A stretch of 64,000 nt of DNA from Helianthus annuus (GCF_002127325.2 NC_035436.2:121802771-121866770), one strand, 5' to 3'. Positions 50,023 to 61,988 are shown, numbered from the stretch's first letter. Notes: a model not told the origin generated them from the sequence alone. Made by a program: numbers and translations.

Positions 50023-53000
50023 ATGGACGAGGATTTCTACAACGCATTCGCTACTCCCAGTACCCCAATCACTGCTGTTCAAACCACAATGCTCGAAAAC
50101 GAAACAGGGACGATGCAAAAACCTCCCAAGCTCATGAATATAGAAGAATATAAAGGTTGGGAAGGTCGGTTTGAGAATTGGGTGCAAGCTAACTATCTTG
50201 ATGCTTGGGAATGCGTAGAGACGAAGTATGTTCGACCTTTGAATGATGATGAAGAGCCTGTTCCGATAAAAGATCTTACTGCTGATGCTAGGAAGAAGTA
50301 TAAAGATGAGAAAATGATGTTAAGTCTTCTTCAACAAGCAGTGAAAGAAGATATTATGGTGCTTTTACAACACAATGGAACGTCATATTCGATTTGGAAA
50401 GCATTACGTTCAAAGTTTCGAGGAAGTGAAGAGATGGTTAAAAGCAAGAAATCACTTCTAAAGAAAGAATTTGATTTGTTACGAGGATTAAAGAATGAAT
50501 GTACACGAGAGATTATTGAACGTTATTGTAATCTGCTTGCCAACATGAAAAGGTTGAGTATTGAGAGGAGCACTGATGAATTGATAGAGAAACTTGCTGA
50601 TGCGTTGCCCTATGAGACTTGGGGCACATATCTTATGATGCTCAGAAATTCAAACACCAAATGTCTTTGTTAGGAATGGTTTTGGAATCTTACACTTGTT
50701 TTGTTGCAGGTCGTATCGGGAATCCAATGTTAACCAAAGAAGATTACGACCAGATAGATGCTGAAGAGATGGAGCTGATGGACATAAAGTGGTGTCTGGC
50801 TAGTGTTTTACGGAGAGCTGAGAAATTCAAAAAATCACGGGGAGAGATGATCTTCGTGATGCAAATGTTTTTACTTTAGGTTTTGACAAATCTAAAGTCA
50901 CTTGTTTTCGGTGTAGGGAAAAAGGACACTTCAAGAGGGAGTGCACTAACCGTGAAGCAAGTGGAGCTCAAAATCCGTTCAACAACAACAATGATTACTA
51001 TCGTAAAGCAATCCATCACCAAGTTGGTCAACAATCATCTCAACAACATAAACATCAAGCTCAAACTGCACATGGAAGAGATGTGATTGAAGATTCTGAA
51101 AAAAGAGCTTGTGTGAGTAATAGTGATAGATTGTATGGAAAAAGAAGGGATGGTAGTGCTTTGATAATTGATCAAGATGATGAGAGATTACCAGCAAAGG
51201 TTGTAGATGATAGTGATGATGATACGGAATATTGGGCAAGAAAATATAAAGAAGATATGAAGCTGCTTGCTGAAAGTGATAGTGAAGATGAAAAAGTCAA
51301 GAAAAAGAAGAAAAAGATCAAGACACCAGTGAGCAGTGATGATGAAGAGGTTCCGGTGGTGAGAAGACAAAAAGTGAAAGAAGTGCCTAAATTCAAGGTT
51401 GAGGAAGAAGTTGATGCGAAAAAGATTCCAGTGAAGTGTGAGAACTGTGAACCTATAAAGAAGCAGAACAGCACACTGATTTACAACTTAAACAGTTTGA
51501 AGGAATCTTACGATGTGCTGAACAAAGCGATGAATCAGTACAATCAAACGAGTGAAGAACAAGCTGTAGCAATGAAGACTCTTCAGGGAGCGTTTATGAC
51601 GAAGCAGAAAGTTGTAAACAACTATATTGAGAAGTGTGCTGCTTTAGAACAGAAACTTGAGTTGCAGAGAATTGAAACGGAGAGAGTTAATCGTTTATTA
51701 AAAAGTTACTCATGTACTTCCTATGTTATTGACAGGATTTATCCGACGGTTGAAAGTATGAAGGTATGGGAAGATGATGAGGTAACTGAAGAGAAAGAAG
51801 CTGGAAAAGGTGCTGATGAAAAGATTGCTGACAAGAAGAAGAATGACAAGGAAAAAGACACTAAAAAGACGACATCTGGTAAGAAGCAAGGTGTCAGTTA
51901 TAACAAGTGTCCACCCCCGCTGGAAAATGGATATTTGCCAAGATACCCAAACGATGAAAGAGTCAAAAAGGCAACAAATTTACAGTGGGAGTCAGAGTCG
52001 TCAGTAAATCTACCAGATAGTATTGATGTTGTGTTTACATCGTCTGACACTGATCAACAGTCTCAATTAATGAAGAAAGTCGTGGATCATGTGTTAGAAA
52101 ACGATGAGATAGAGGAGTCAAAGTTGGAGTCCGCGTCAGAGTCAAAGTCTGCGTCAAGCACTCCGGGTCAAACAGAAAAAACAGAGAAAAATAGTCTATG
52201 ACAAAGAATTCCTATTATCAAAATCTAGTTTGGATGATGGGTTGTTTAAAGTTGCCTACACTTTGAATAATTTTGACAAATTATATTCTGATGAGGAATT
52301 TCCAATAAGAGGTGTCAAAACTGAATTGATAAACAAGGTTTTCAAACTCACAGAAATTAATATTTCTGAAATAAAAGACTTATGTCTTAATGAAAAACCT
52401 AAAAAATACACCTCAAGAGTACAACAAAGATTAAACAAGAAAAAGAATTACAGTTCTGGTTCAGGTTTTCAAAAGAAATCAAACCATAACGGTAATTTCA
52501 AAAAGAAAGGTTTAGGCTTTATTCCTACAGAAAAACAGAAACATGAAAAATATGTTCGTGATTTTAAATCCAAAATGTCATTTGTTTCAGGTACATCAAC
52601 TGATGAAGAAGAAAAGACAAATTTCTGGAAAGAATCAAACAATGAGTTTCTGACGAAGAAGCAAGTTGAGTTGAAGAAGATAGCTGAGCAGAAGAGAGAT
52701 TCGAGAACTTGTTTCAAGTGTAACAATGTTGGACATATGGCCAAAGATTGTTCTAAAGAAATACAATCAAAACAGGGAGTATCTCGTAAACTCAAAGAAC
52801 AAGTCGTTGAGTTTGAACCACCAATTGATCGAACCAAACTGTTTAAAAATTCTATTTTTGAAATTGGTGAGAGTTCAAACAAGTTTTATAAGAAAAGAGC
52901 AAAATCTGACAACCAGAAATGGATTGTTAAGAAGGTTGGTGAAAGCTCTAGAGATGATTCTGATGGGTCAAAATCAGAGGAGCTATCTTCAGGCGATGAA

Positions 53001-53423
53001 ACTGATTCCACAAAGTCAGTTGAGCCACAAGTTGTTTCAAAATGTGAAGCTGAAGAAAAAAATGAAAAATCAGTTCCGATTGTGAATGATGAGGAATTTC
53101 CATCACTCCGGGCTGAAAATTATAAAAAGAAAATTGGTAAAACTGAAATTTCTAATCAATTTTACAATGACAAGCAGGAATTTGATGCTGAGAAGGCCTT
53201 TAACCCCAAGGTAAAACATATTTTTGGAAAGATGATTGATCGAAAAGTCAAAGGGGTTAAAGAATTTTATGAGAAGAAAACAAAGAAAGAAAAGGTTGAA
53301 CCATCCCTGGTCTATGACTGGGATGGTACATATTATGAACAGGAAGTCTCAGGACTTGCCGGAGCTCCCAGGTTGGTAAGCGTGGAGCATGAATCGGCAT
53401 CTTTCTTGAATTTTATTCGGTAA
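50023..53423 (+). pseudogene. Copia-B Gag-like protein, broken by a deletion and frameshifts
   Basis: Same architecture as Copia-A. The N-terminal gag domain (50023 to about 50650, PPKLMNIEEYKGWEGRFENW) ends at a stop at 50671 in a shifted frame. Relative to Copia-A about 0.3-0.4 kb of linker is missing here. The GRIGNPMLTK segment (50704-50832), another shift near 50835, knuckle CFRCREKGHFKREC (about 50901-50942) and the acidic and Lys-rich region (51083-52201) follow. A shift near 52190 leads to the last block (52230-53423) with SRVQQRLNKKKNY and the second knuckle CFKCNNVGHMAKDC. No pol domain. Three breaks mean it cannot make the full protein as it stands. Confidence 0.85.
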
Positions 53424-55265
53424 CGTCAATCATACAATCGGTAAAGAGGTTTGTTTATGTTTGTTTGTGTATTTCTTACAAGTGGTACAGAGGTTTCTGA
53501 ACTGCAAATGGTAAATCAAGGACATTAATTTGTACTTGCATTTTCCTACATCTGGTTGGAAGACAAGATAATGAACCACATCCCCGAACATTTGTTTGTT
53601 AAATCTACAAGTGATAAAATCAATCAAACTTATTTTCCGGAAAAAACCATTTTGATTAAAACAAACTTAAGTGTTTTGAAATCTAAATGGGAAAATAGTT
53701 TGTTGATAGGGGGAGTTCTGATTGTTTATGCAAAGTGAATGGCGAATTGATGTGATTTAATATCGGTTGTCATGTTTTGGTACAGATTGTTTTCATATTT
53801 TCGTTAATGTGTTTGCGTTTTAGGGGGAGTAAGAAAATTTCAGAAAATCCAAAAACATTAGAAAATTTGAAAAAGCCAAAAACATGATAAAATCAAAAAT
53901 GAGTTTTGTTGTGAAAAAGAGGAAATGATAGTACATCAGTGGACTATCACAACATGCTAAAGAATTGGAAAGTTTAAAAGTAATAAAATCTTACTGCGGA
54001 TGTGTCAGTAGATTTTGGCACATTTAGTAAATTGAAACGAGATATAAACCTAACTTCAAACTTGCTTGATTCGTGGGTAACTATTCTTGAATATATGGGT
54101 AACCCCCGAAATCTTGTTTGAAAGGTCCCGTATTCTGAGATACTAGGTCTTTATACTCAGTGATATCTGGGGTATTATCCCGGGACTTCTGCTGTATGGA
54201 AGTACTGACCTAGTCCCCGGATAATGCTTTCTGCAAAATGCTTCAAACATAGCATTGCCCTCAGCAAGCTGATGAAACAATAAAATTGATAGTCGCTGCT
54301 GTTGTAATCAAAAGATCCTCTAAAGGGGACCCACCTAAAGTCGAAGCCGTCATCTCTCTGCGTATACGGAAGTATCGACCTGAGCTCTCACGGCCCTCGC
54401 ACATAACCCCTTTACAGATATCATCTGTGGTATACTCACCTGTAAGACTGAATATTGGGATCTGGATACAGGAGTATATTCGAGTGGAGTGATACACAAT
54501 CAAGTTTAAGTTTCTAAAACACTAATATCGTATCTTGAATCGATTGAAGTTTGTGTGAAAATTTAAAGTGGACCAATATACTGACAATCTAGGTAAATTG
54601 TTTAAAACTGAGTATGTTCAAGCTTAATGGTGTTAGTGATTTGTCAAAAACTGATATGATCCTCTTACACAAACTCACAAAAAAAAATTGTTTGTAAATA
54701 TTTTGTTTTCTCTGCATTTCATTTTTATACATTCAAAAATCCAAAAAGATTTTTAGTGTGTTTTAGCATAAATTTTGAAAAATTCAAAAAGATTTTCGAC
54801 AATTGGTGTTGGAGAGCTAATTTTCAAAATTCCGAGTGCTAGACATGATGAACAGATGGTTTGGGTGAATATGTTGTTTTGAAAAATTAAAATATATCTT
54901 CAAGTGGTTTATCAAAGATTAACATTGTAAAATCATTCTTTGATTGTATTATTCCTGCTAGTGGTTCATTAGCTGGTGAGATTGTTTTTACGAGTTATCA
55001 TCAGAAAATTTATTTTTGGGTAGAGAATATGCAGGTTATCTGAAGATAGAAAACCAGGTTCCGATACATGAAGACTTTATGATTTCAACATGCCAGACTG
55101 CGATCCCAGCATATCGAAAGGGGGAGTCTGATGACATCTGAGTAGAGATTGTTCGTGGGGAGTTTGTTGATGATGATGAAAAGAAAAGAGAAAGAGTTGA
55201 GGATGCTTACACTGTGAAAAAGACTGAAGTCGTTGAAGACTCGACACTTAAGACTCGTCAACATC
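53424..55265 (+). other. Copia-B 3' untranslated region
   Basis: No pol motifs. Two stretches parallel Copia-A: 53708-54010 (gggggagttctgattgttta onward) and 54149-54680. The second starts tttatactcagtgatatctg and is nearly identical for its first 75 bases. A roughly 110-base insertion separates them compared with Copia-A. Confidence 0.75.
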
Positions 55266-55277
55266 TGAGGGGGAGTC

Positions 55278-55869
55278 TGTTGGTGCAGTCATCTATCGTC
55301 TTCGTCGTATGTCGAGTCTCGGTCTCGTTGCGGAACAGATCAAGCATGACATCACATGTGACATCACCTTGATGACATCACATGTGACATCATCATGTAA
55401 ATTGATATTGGCCGTTTGAGTTTACTAGATAATTTGAAAGCCATCTTGGAGGTCCAATGAGAAGCAACTATGTTTTGGTCCAATGAGAAGCTAGCCATTT
55501 GAATGGTCCTATAAGAATGAGTCTTGAAATAGGAAATTTAATGTTAGCCGTTTGAGTTAGGTCTAACCGTTTGAGTTTATAGTTGTCGTTGAACAGTTGG
55601 CCGTTTGAAAGGTTGTGTCCGTTTGAGAAGTTTCAAACGGATAGGGGTTGTACTATAAATAGGTTGTTGTCAATGTCATTTGTAACGGTCAGGTCAGTTT
55701 ATACCGAAGTGCTGCCGGTATTTCCTCTCACTGTAAACATTGTCAATCGAATATAAAAGAGGATTAAAGTGTATTTCAAGCTGTTTTTCTAGTGCGTTTC
55801 TTAGTTTCCGCCTCTGAAACGTACGAGAGCTCTTCCTAACGACTCATTCAGGTCGAAACCGATCCTACA
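55278..55869 (+). repeat. Copia-B 3' LTR (592 bp)
   Basis: Uninterrupted counterpart of the split 5' LTR, which proves the Copia-A insertion point. Includes the gacatcacatgtgacatca direct repeats (near 55350 and 55377), the tccgtttga inverted repeat and TATAAATA. Confidence 0.93.
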
Positions 55870-55874
55870 ATGTC

Positions 55875-56035
55875 AAATCCTACCAAATTCATTGGGTAAA
55901 GGTTTACAATAAATTTTTGATTAAAAATTTCTATTCTTGCTCCCTGCAAGATTTCAGAAATCCTAACGTTTTCTCCATTGGCTGTCTCTACTAGACATTC
56001 TTGTGGTAGTTTAGTTAATGATTGATTTAGCACTC
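55875..56035 (-). pseudogene. Gypsy-C protease fragment beyond Copia-B
   Basis: Minus-strand reading gives LPQECLVETANGENVRISE and NLVGFDI, the part of a gypsy protease just before the I-x-GMDWL motif, which continues at 40701. The similarity ends near 56035. Further right (56036-56215) the frame reads on, but into sequence I do not recognise as gag. Confidence 0.75.
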
Positions 56036-56816
56036 GCCGGAGTTCATAACAGAACGCTGCTTCGCCTCGGAGTTTTGGCATTGTTTCGATCACACCGCTG
56101 CATACGTGACGTAGCCGGGAAGACATTACAAGATCGCGCCATATCAGAGGCGACGACGGAGACAACCGAAGCTCACCGGAGCCGCCCATAATCCGCGAAT
56201 GAGTTTCGCTCCTTTCATTTCGGTATACTTTTTTCCATTGTTCAAATCATTATGTTTTTTTTTCATTGTTTTGTTTGATATAATAAACTTCTATCAATTT
56301 AATCTAAAGCAAAAACAAATCAATGGGTTTGGACTTTCCTTTTTATAAAAGATGATGGCTTTAGCTTGTATTTAAATGAAATAAAATTCTCATTCTTAAA
56401 CAAAAACAACAATGTGTCCCGGTGGTTGTTGGTGCTATTATGGGGCATGGGGTCACGGGTTCGACCCGATTTTCACACGCCCAGATTATTCTTTTTCCTT
56501 TGTTTTTGTTATGACCAACATAAGAGATATGCACGGTGTTTTATTGATATATAAAAAAAAACAGTTTTATTTAAAATAAACTATTTATATAGGTTGTTTA
56601 TTTACATAATCCAATTACTTAATACTTATTTATATAAAAGCAACTTACATATTTACATACATCCACACTAAACTGTTTATATATATATATATATTAATCA
56701 AAACATACATTAAGGGCATGTTATATTTATATGACTATATAAATTAGAGTTATATATAAATATAAGTCAGGTTGTTATAAAGTAAATAAATCATAATATT
56801 ATATTATGGTGAACTT
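56036..56816. other. Unassigned sequence between Gypsy-C and Athila-2
   Basis: 56036-56215 is GC-richer than its surroundings with short frames on both strands (for example minus-strand ELRLSPSSPLIWRDLVMSSR), perhaps a gene fragment; unrecognised. The rest is AT-rich apart from a possible SINE-like segment at 56411-56510. Confidence 0.4.
56411..56510 (+). repeat. Possible tRNA-derived SINE remnant
   Basis: ggttcgacccg at 56458-56468 fits the pol III B box at 10 of 11 positions, and ggtggttgttggtg about 30 bases upstream is a loose A box. A T-rich tail follows. No target duplication was found and a relict tRNA gene is also possible. Confidence 0.35.
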
Positions 56817-58525
56817 TGATGTGCACAAAATGCAACATATAAATTACATCAAATGTGGCATAAAACTACCCTTTTTTAAGTACTAATGTTGGAAAAAGTG
56901 TGCTTTTGTCTTCCTTTTGTATTTTCAGTGTTAAAAGAGCTTAAACGAACAAAAGAAGGAAAAATGCAGCTAAATCCAACATAAATATAAAGAAAATGAA
57001 GAAACGTGGCATGCCCGACTCCTCGACAGCATCTCCCAAAGCAAAAACAAGAAGAAAGCTGAGCATGGGGCTGTGTCCAGCTCAACATGGGGCGTGTCCA
57101 GCTCAACATGGGGCGTGCCCAGCGAACACGGGGTCATGGTCAGCCTTGGCACAAAAGACAAACCTGTAGAAGCTTCCATCGCCCACCACGGGGCCGTGCT
57201 CAGCTAACACGGGGCCGTGGTCAACTTCCTGCAGGCGCATTTATTGTAATTGTGAATTACAATTAATGAAGAGAGAGAGTCAGATGGACACGGGGCCGTG
57301 CCCAGGCTTCTGTTCAGCCTATAAATAGGAGTTCTTGGAGCTCTTGCAACTCATCCCTTGGCACACCACCTCTCTCACACTTCACCCACCACCCACCACC
57401 ACCATAACACCATCATCCACCACCATCATCCATTGTCCATTATAGAGTGTGTGAGTCGTCTCGGGATCCAAGATTGATCGTAAGAGTTCTTGACAATCAA
57501 AGGCCATGTTTGCCTAAGTCTCTTACATCACTTGGTGAAGACAAGTGTTTAGTATAATACTTTTTATTTTTAATCTTTTGCACTTTTTAATTGGTTTTGT
57601 ATTAATGACTTTAATTACTAGTTTCTTATGTTGAAGGTGATTCTTCCTTATCGGTTGTCCATGGTGTCTTGCCATTATTTTACTGTCTATATAAAATAAA
57701 AGATTTTCACCATTCATATCTCCACGGTCTATATGGAGGTATGTTGGCTACCTGGTTGGGGGTTAAGGGAACGGTTTGGTAAGAGTCTTGCCATTGTTTA
57801 GTGTATAGATCCTGCAAAGGACCTGGGTCAACTTTAGTAGGACCTCCTTCAATACCCAAAGGTATTGGATGGCGGAGGTCCAAACTCTTTGATCCCCTCA
57901 TAAGTTAAACTACTATTAAAACTTTAACCCAGCTACTTAGGAATGTATCCCTGCTGACTCAGACTACTTAGCTGAGGGTAACGTCGCCATCAAAAGAGGG
58001 GCCTACCACATTATGCATTAATAACTTAATTAATTATCTTTCAATAACCCGACCCTTTAGGATTGTATCCTTGCTGACTCAAACTACTGGGTTGAGGGTA
58101 ACGTCGCCCTCAAAAGAGGGGCCTACTATAATAACTAAGATAATCTCTTAAACAAGTGCAAAACTGCAAAAATAATCAAAGGTTATACTAACACACGAGT
58201 CGGATCCAAGTGATTCATCTTGTCTATCTATTTTATTTTTATTTTTATTTTCAGCATTTTAGATAGTTTTATTTTCTTAGTTTAAAAATCTTTTTTAACA
58301 TTTTGATTTGCTAAGACGTTGAGGTAAACCGGTACTAAAAGCTCTTGTGTCCTTGGACGACCTCGGTATCTTACCAACACTATACTACGTCCACGATGGG
58401 TGCACTTGCCCATATGTGTGTTTAGTGTTAGTAAATATCGTGTTTTATAAATTTAAAACTTGGCTAAAAAGTGTAAAAAGGCTTAAAATATACACCTAAA
58501 ACATATACACACTTCACGCACATCA
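56817..58525 (+). repeat. Athila-2 5' LTR
   Basis: Starts TGATGTGCACAAAATG and ends cgcacatca. Has acacggggccgtg-type motifs upstream of the TATA box and a tandem duplication (gctgactca ... gagggtaacgtcgcc ... aaaagaggggcctac) at 57950-58022 and 58066-58130. Confidence 0.92.
57320..57327 (+). promoter_or_regulatory. TATA box of Athila-2 5' LTR
   Basis: TATAAATA, about 18 bases after gacacggggccgtgccca. Counterpart at 62529-62536. Confidence 0.7.
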
Positions 58526-58531
58526 AGTTTT

Positions 58532-58549
58532 TGGCGCCGCTGCCGGGGA
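58532..58549 (+). other. Athila-2 primer binding site (tRNA-Asp type)
   Basis: TGGCGCCGCTGCCGGGGA, six bases after the LTR; one difference from Athila-1. Confidence 0.88.
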
Positions 58550-58919
58550 CACAAGGATTTTAAGAAAGCTTAAAATCGACGGCCTAATCTGTTTTTCAAA
58601 ACCTTTTTAAAACGTGCGCACATTTTTCTGCATTTTAGTTTAGTTTGCATTTACAGTAGCCCGAACACGGGGCCGTGTTCACTGAACACGGGGCCGTGTT
58701 GCATATTTTTAGTTAGATACCCAGATACAGAGTCTGAACACGGGGCCGTGCTCATTAAACACGCCCCCGTGCTCAACGAGACAAGTAACTTTAATTAAAA
58801 CGCCCAGATACAGACCCTGAACACGGGGCCGTGTCCACTGAACACGAGCCCGTGTCCAGCCTCTGTTTCCGTCTTTATTTTCTGTTTTCTGGTCCCGAGA
58901 CTCAGTTGTGGTCTGTTGA
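58550..58919 (+). other. Athila-2 leader with acacggggccgtg repeats
   Basis: Untranslated. Six copies of gaacacggggccgtg or variants (one with cccccgtgc, one with gagcccgtgt) between 58663 and 58860, spaced by gtgttcactg- or ccagatacag-like text. Confidence 0.8.
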
Positions 58920-60315
58920 GTGATTCTTCTAGATCAATACTTAGGAGGCTACAACTACACCTATGAGGAGGATGATTATATGAGGGACTATTGCACTAAT
59001 TGTGGAAACCCGCACTCGGTACAATATTGTAACTTGTTTCAACCATCCACTTCATACAACTATTATGAGGAGCCCAGGTACGAGCCATCGACTTCATATA
59101 CATCCTATGAAGACCAAAGGTAATGGACCTTCTTCCTCATACTAATATTTTGATGAACCAAGGTATGAGCCTTCATACTCATACTTTGAGGAGTCAAGGT
59201 ATGAGCCACCACCTTCATACACTTATTATGAGGAACCTTGGCGTGAACAACCCACCTCATATGAGTACTATGAAGAACAAAATTACGACCCTTATCCATC
59301 ATATACTTACAATGAAGAACAATGTTGTGAACCATCTACTTCATATGGGTACTATGAGGAACCAAGGATCGAACAACCAGATTCGAGCTTTGAGGATCCC
59401 AATCCTTTATCTATCACCGAAGTGACCGATAGGATATTAGAACACATTAAAACTATCGAACGTTGCATAAAAGAATCTCGCGCAAGGGAAGAGGAGTCCT
59501 GCGCAAGAGAAGAATTAAATAAAGAAACGATAGTTGAAGAGTTAAAAATGGAAAAACAAATAAGTGAAAAACCGACACATGATCTAAACAACGAAAAAGG
59601 TGAGGCCGATAACGTTAAAATTCAAGAAGAGTCTAATTTTGAAGAAATTAATCTCTTGTCACCTTCTTTCGAAAATCATTGTTTAGTACCAACTCATGCT
59701 AAGTTTTTAAAAGAGTTAAACACTAACACTAAAATTGAAGAAATGGTAAGTGTTAAGTTAACTAATGATCAAACTTCGCTAATAAAAGAAGACCCTTTTG
59801 AAATTAACATTACACCGGTTCCATGTTTCTTTCAAAATTCCTTTATTAGTAATATCACCATTGATAAAGATCTTTGATTTAACATAATGCCTAACTACAT
59901 TTTCGAAAAATTAAGTATTAGTGATTTTTCTCCACTTCAAATACCCATTTTTCTATCCGATCGGAAAGTAATAAAATCAATCGGTGTAGTGGAGGATGTC
60001 TTGGTTCAAACAAATCAAATGGTAATCCCAACCGACTTTGTTATCCTCGATGACGCTCCTCTAGTGTTGGGATGACCTTTTGTAAAAACTCATGAAGCTT
60101 TGAAAAACCGGAAGTTCAACAATCTACCTCTTCAATTAGGGGCATTCAAAAGGAGCATAGATCTTGAGCGCTCAATGAAATATCCTTTTGGCAATAATGA
60201 CCCCCAAATTGAAGATGAGCCAGAACCACCCGATAAGGAGGGTCTAGCCAAGGACCCTTATAAACGTGGCGCACCACGGAGGCATTCCGCGGAACTATCC
60301 TTAGTTTTAGATTAG
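58920..60315 (+). pseudogene. Athila-2 gag C-terminal part and protease remnant
   Basis: First block 58920-59123: DYCTNCGNPHSVQYC, a short CCHC knuckle (CX2CX3HX4C). After a frameshift near 59120 come about eight imperfect Tyr/Glu/Pro repeats (SYTYYEEP, SYGYYEEPR; 59040-59375). Next is an acidic, Lys/Glu-rich part ending at a TGA (59875-59877). The following MPNYIFEKLSISDF to IPTDFVILDDAPLVLG matches the second half of an Athila protease, but the catalytic Asp-Leu-Gly-Ala-Ser stretch is damaged just before it (DL then the stop). Another stop replaces Arg in the LG-R-PF motif (60073). The frame ends at 60315, before RT. Confidence 0.75.
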
Positions 60316-61988
60316 TTTAACTTTTATGCTTTCTAGTTTAGTTTTAATTTGTAGGAATAAAACACACTCGGGATGGTGAAGGATACTAAGGGAAGCTTGA
60401 GCCAACACCCCATGCACAAAAACAGAGCCGCTCGACAATTTTTCTTCATTACAGCAAGTTCAGCACGGGGTCGTGCTCAACCCAACACGCCCCCGTGCCC
60501 AAAAATCTGCAGAAATGCCCAGTTCAGGTACCTGGACACGGGGCCGTGCTCATTGAACACGCCCCCGTGCCCAGCCTTCGTTTACTTTTGGTACTGGCAG
60601 TCTGGACACAGGGTCGTGCTCAGCCAACACCACCCCGTGTTCAGCTACCCAGTAACATAAAATCTTGTTTTTAACCTACTTTTACACATTTTAATCAACC
60701 GAAAAACTTATTTTTGGAACACATTAAGGACAATGTGTAATTTAAGTGTGGAGGGGATGCTAAAACCTTGAATTTTGCAAGTCCTAATAACAAGCCTTAC
60801 ACAAAACTCTATTGGAACCGCTAATCACCCCAAATTTTTTCAAAAACTTTTCATTTTTTTTACTTGTCTTGGTTTAATTTGGGAATAACAAGTTCTAAAA
60901 AGGTTATATTTTTTATAAATTTACAACTGATAGCGTCGTGATAAAAAGAACCAAATAAGAAGATTATGAAAACGCATGACAAGTCTAATTAAAATTTGAT
61001 TATATATACTTGATCACATAAAAACCCATTCCCACAAAAAGTGAGTTTTTGAGCCTTTATTGAGCATACAAATACATATCTTTAAACTAAATGCTCATTT
61101 TTTGGTTTCTTGTGTGAATAGCCGCTTGGTTCTTACGACTCTAGAACTTGCCACGACGATACATTCTCGGTCCTTACCAACTTAAACCCGAGTAAGTAAA
61201 TGAAGGAGGCATTAGGACTAACCCCTTTTATTTCTACACCATTATTTTTTTTACCACCTACCCAAAAATCCCCCTAGTTAACCCCTTTGAGCCTAAACCT
61301 TTTCATTTCTAAACCCAAACCAAACACCCTTTACCCACCTATTTTAAACCCTTTATTTTAGTAACAAAGCTCGGTTTCTAGTATGACTTGAAAAAAAAAA
61401 GAGAGATGAAGTCAAAGAAATAAACAAACAAGTTTATCAAAAGTAACTTTGTTTGAAGGAAATACTTCATCAAAAAAAAAGTTTTGAAAAATATCAAGTC
61501 TTACGAAAACTGACGTTTTTTTTTACGATTTCCGCCCTTTTACTAACCACTAACCCAACCACCTACCTTTAGCCCAAGCCTAACCCTTCATCCCAAAAGT
61601 CCTCTTGATATTTACAAAGGTTTATAGTTAAAAAGGAGGAGGATTGATTGCTTGGCAAGCATATGGTAGAAGTAAGTTCCATGTCGGTCTCGAGTGTTTC
61701 ACAAAAATACAGCTTCGGCCGAGTGTTGAGTGATCTCCCATGAGGTATGTGAACTTGTATATAAATGAAATTTTAAAAAGGCATGTTATGCCCATATAAG
61801 TAATTTCTCTTATGAAACATTCTAAATAAATCATAACAAATAGGATTGTAAATAGTATAATAATAAAACCCAATAAAGATCTTGGATTCCCGACACTCAA
61901 GATAAGCCCAAAATCTTCTCTTCTGCCCATTCCATTTGGGAGTGTAAGCCACATATTAAAGAGTTTTGCTTGAGGACAAGCAAAGATT
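60316..61988 (+). other. Athila-2 3' untranslated region
   Basis: No coding signal. Five or more acacggggccgtg / acacgcccccgtg copies at 60462-60640, then AT-rich sequence with A- and T-tracts. Ends in the polypurine tract caagtgtgggggtatt (61989-62004). Confidence 0.7.

Larger units (their letters stand above)
40702..55869 (+). mobile_element. Copia-B: pol-less Ty1/copia-type element with target-site duplication, host of Copia-A
   Basis: LTRs of about 593 bp (40702-40905 plus 48438-48826) and 592 bp (55278-55869). Initiator-Met primer site at 48829; polypurine tract tgagggggagtc at 55266-55277. Target copies atgtc are at 40697-40701 and 55870-55874, inside the Gypsy-C protease. The internal part encodes only a broken Gag-like protein; no protease, integrase or RT was seen. 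LTR start TGTTGG and the primer site fit copia elements. Lineage not assigned. Confidence 0.92.
36225..56035 (-). mobile_element. Gypsy-C: minus-strand gypsy element, truncated and split by Copia-B
   Basis: The 3' LTR (36225-37667) and pol (37704-40701) are on the left. Copia-B separates them from the remaining protease N-part at 55875-56035. The junction frames match: the left piece starts DIVLGMDW and the right piece ends LVGFDI, with target-site copies atgtc. Gag, primer site and 5' LTR are absent to the right of about 56035. It inserted into Athila-3 integrase at ctaca; the second ctaca should lie beyond the lost 5' end. Best fit is a Tekay-like chromovirus. Confidence 0.85.

Noticed and set aside
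55848..56189. 113-codon minus-strand frame as an independent gene
   Set aside because: Its C-terminal half is the Gypsy-C protease and its end runs into the Copia-B LTR; the N-terminal half is unrecognised sequence joined by truncation.
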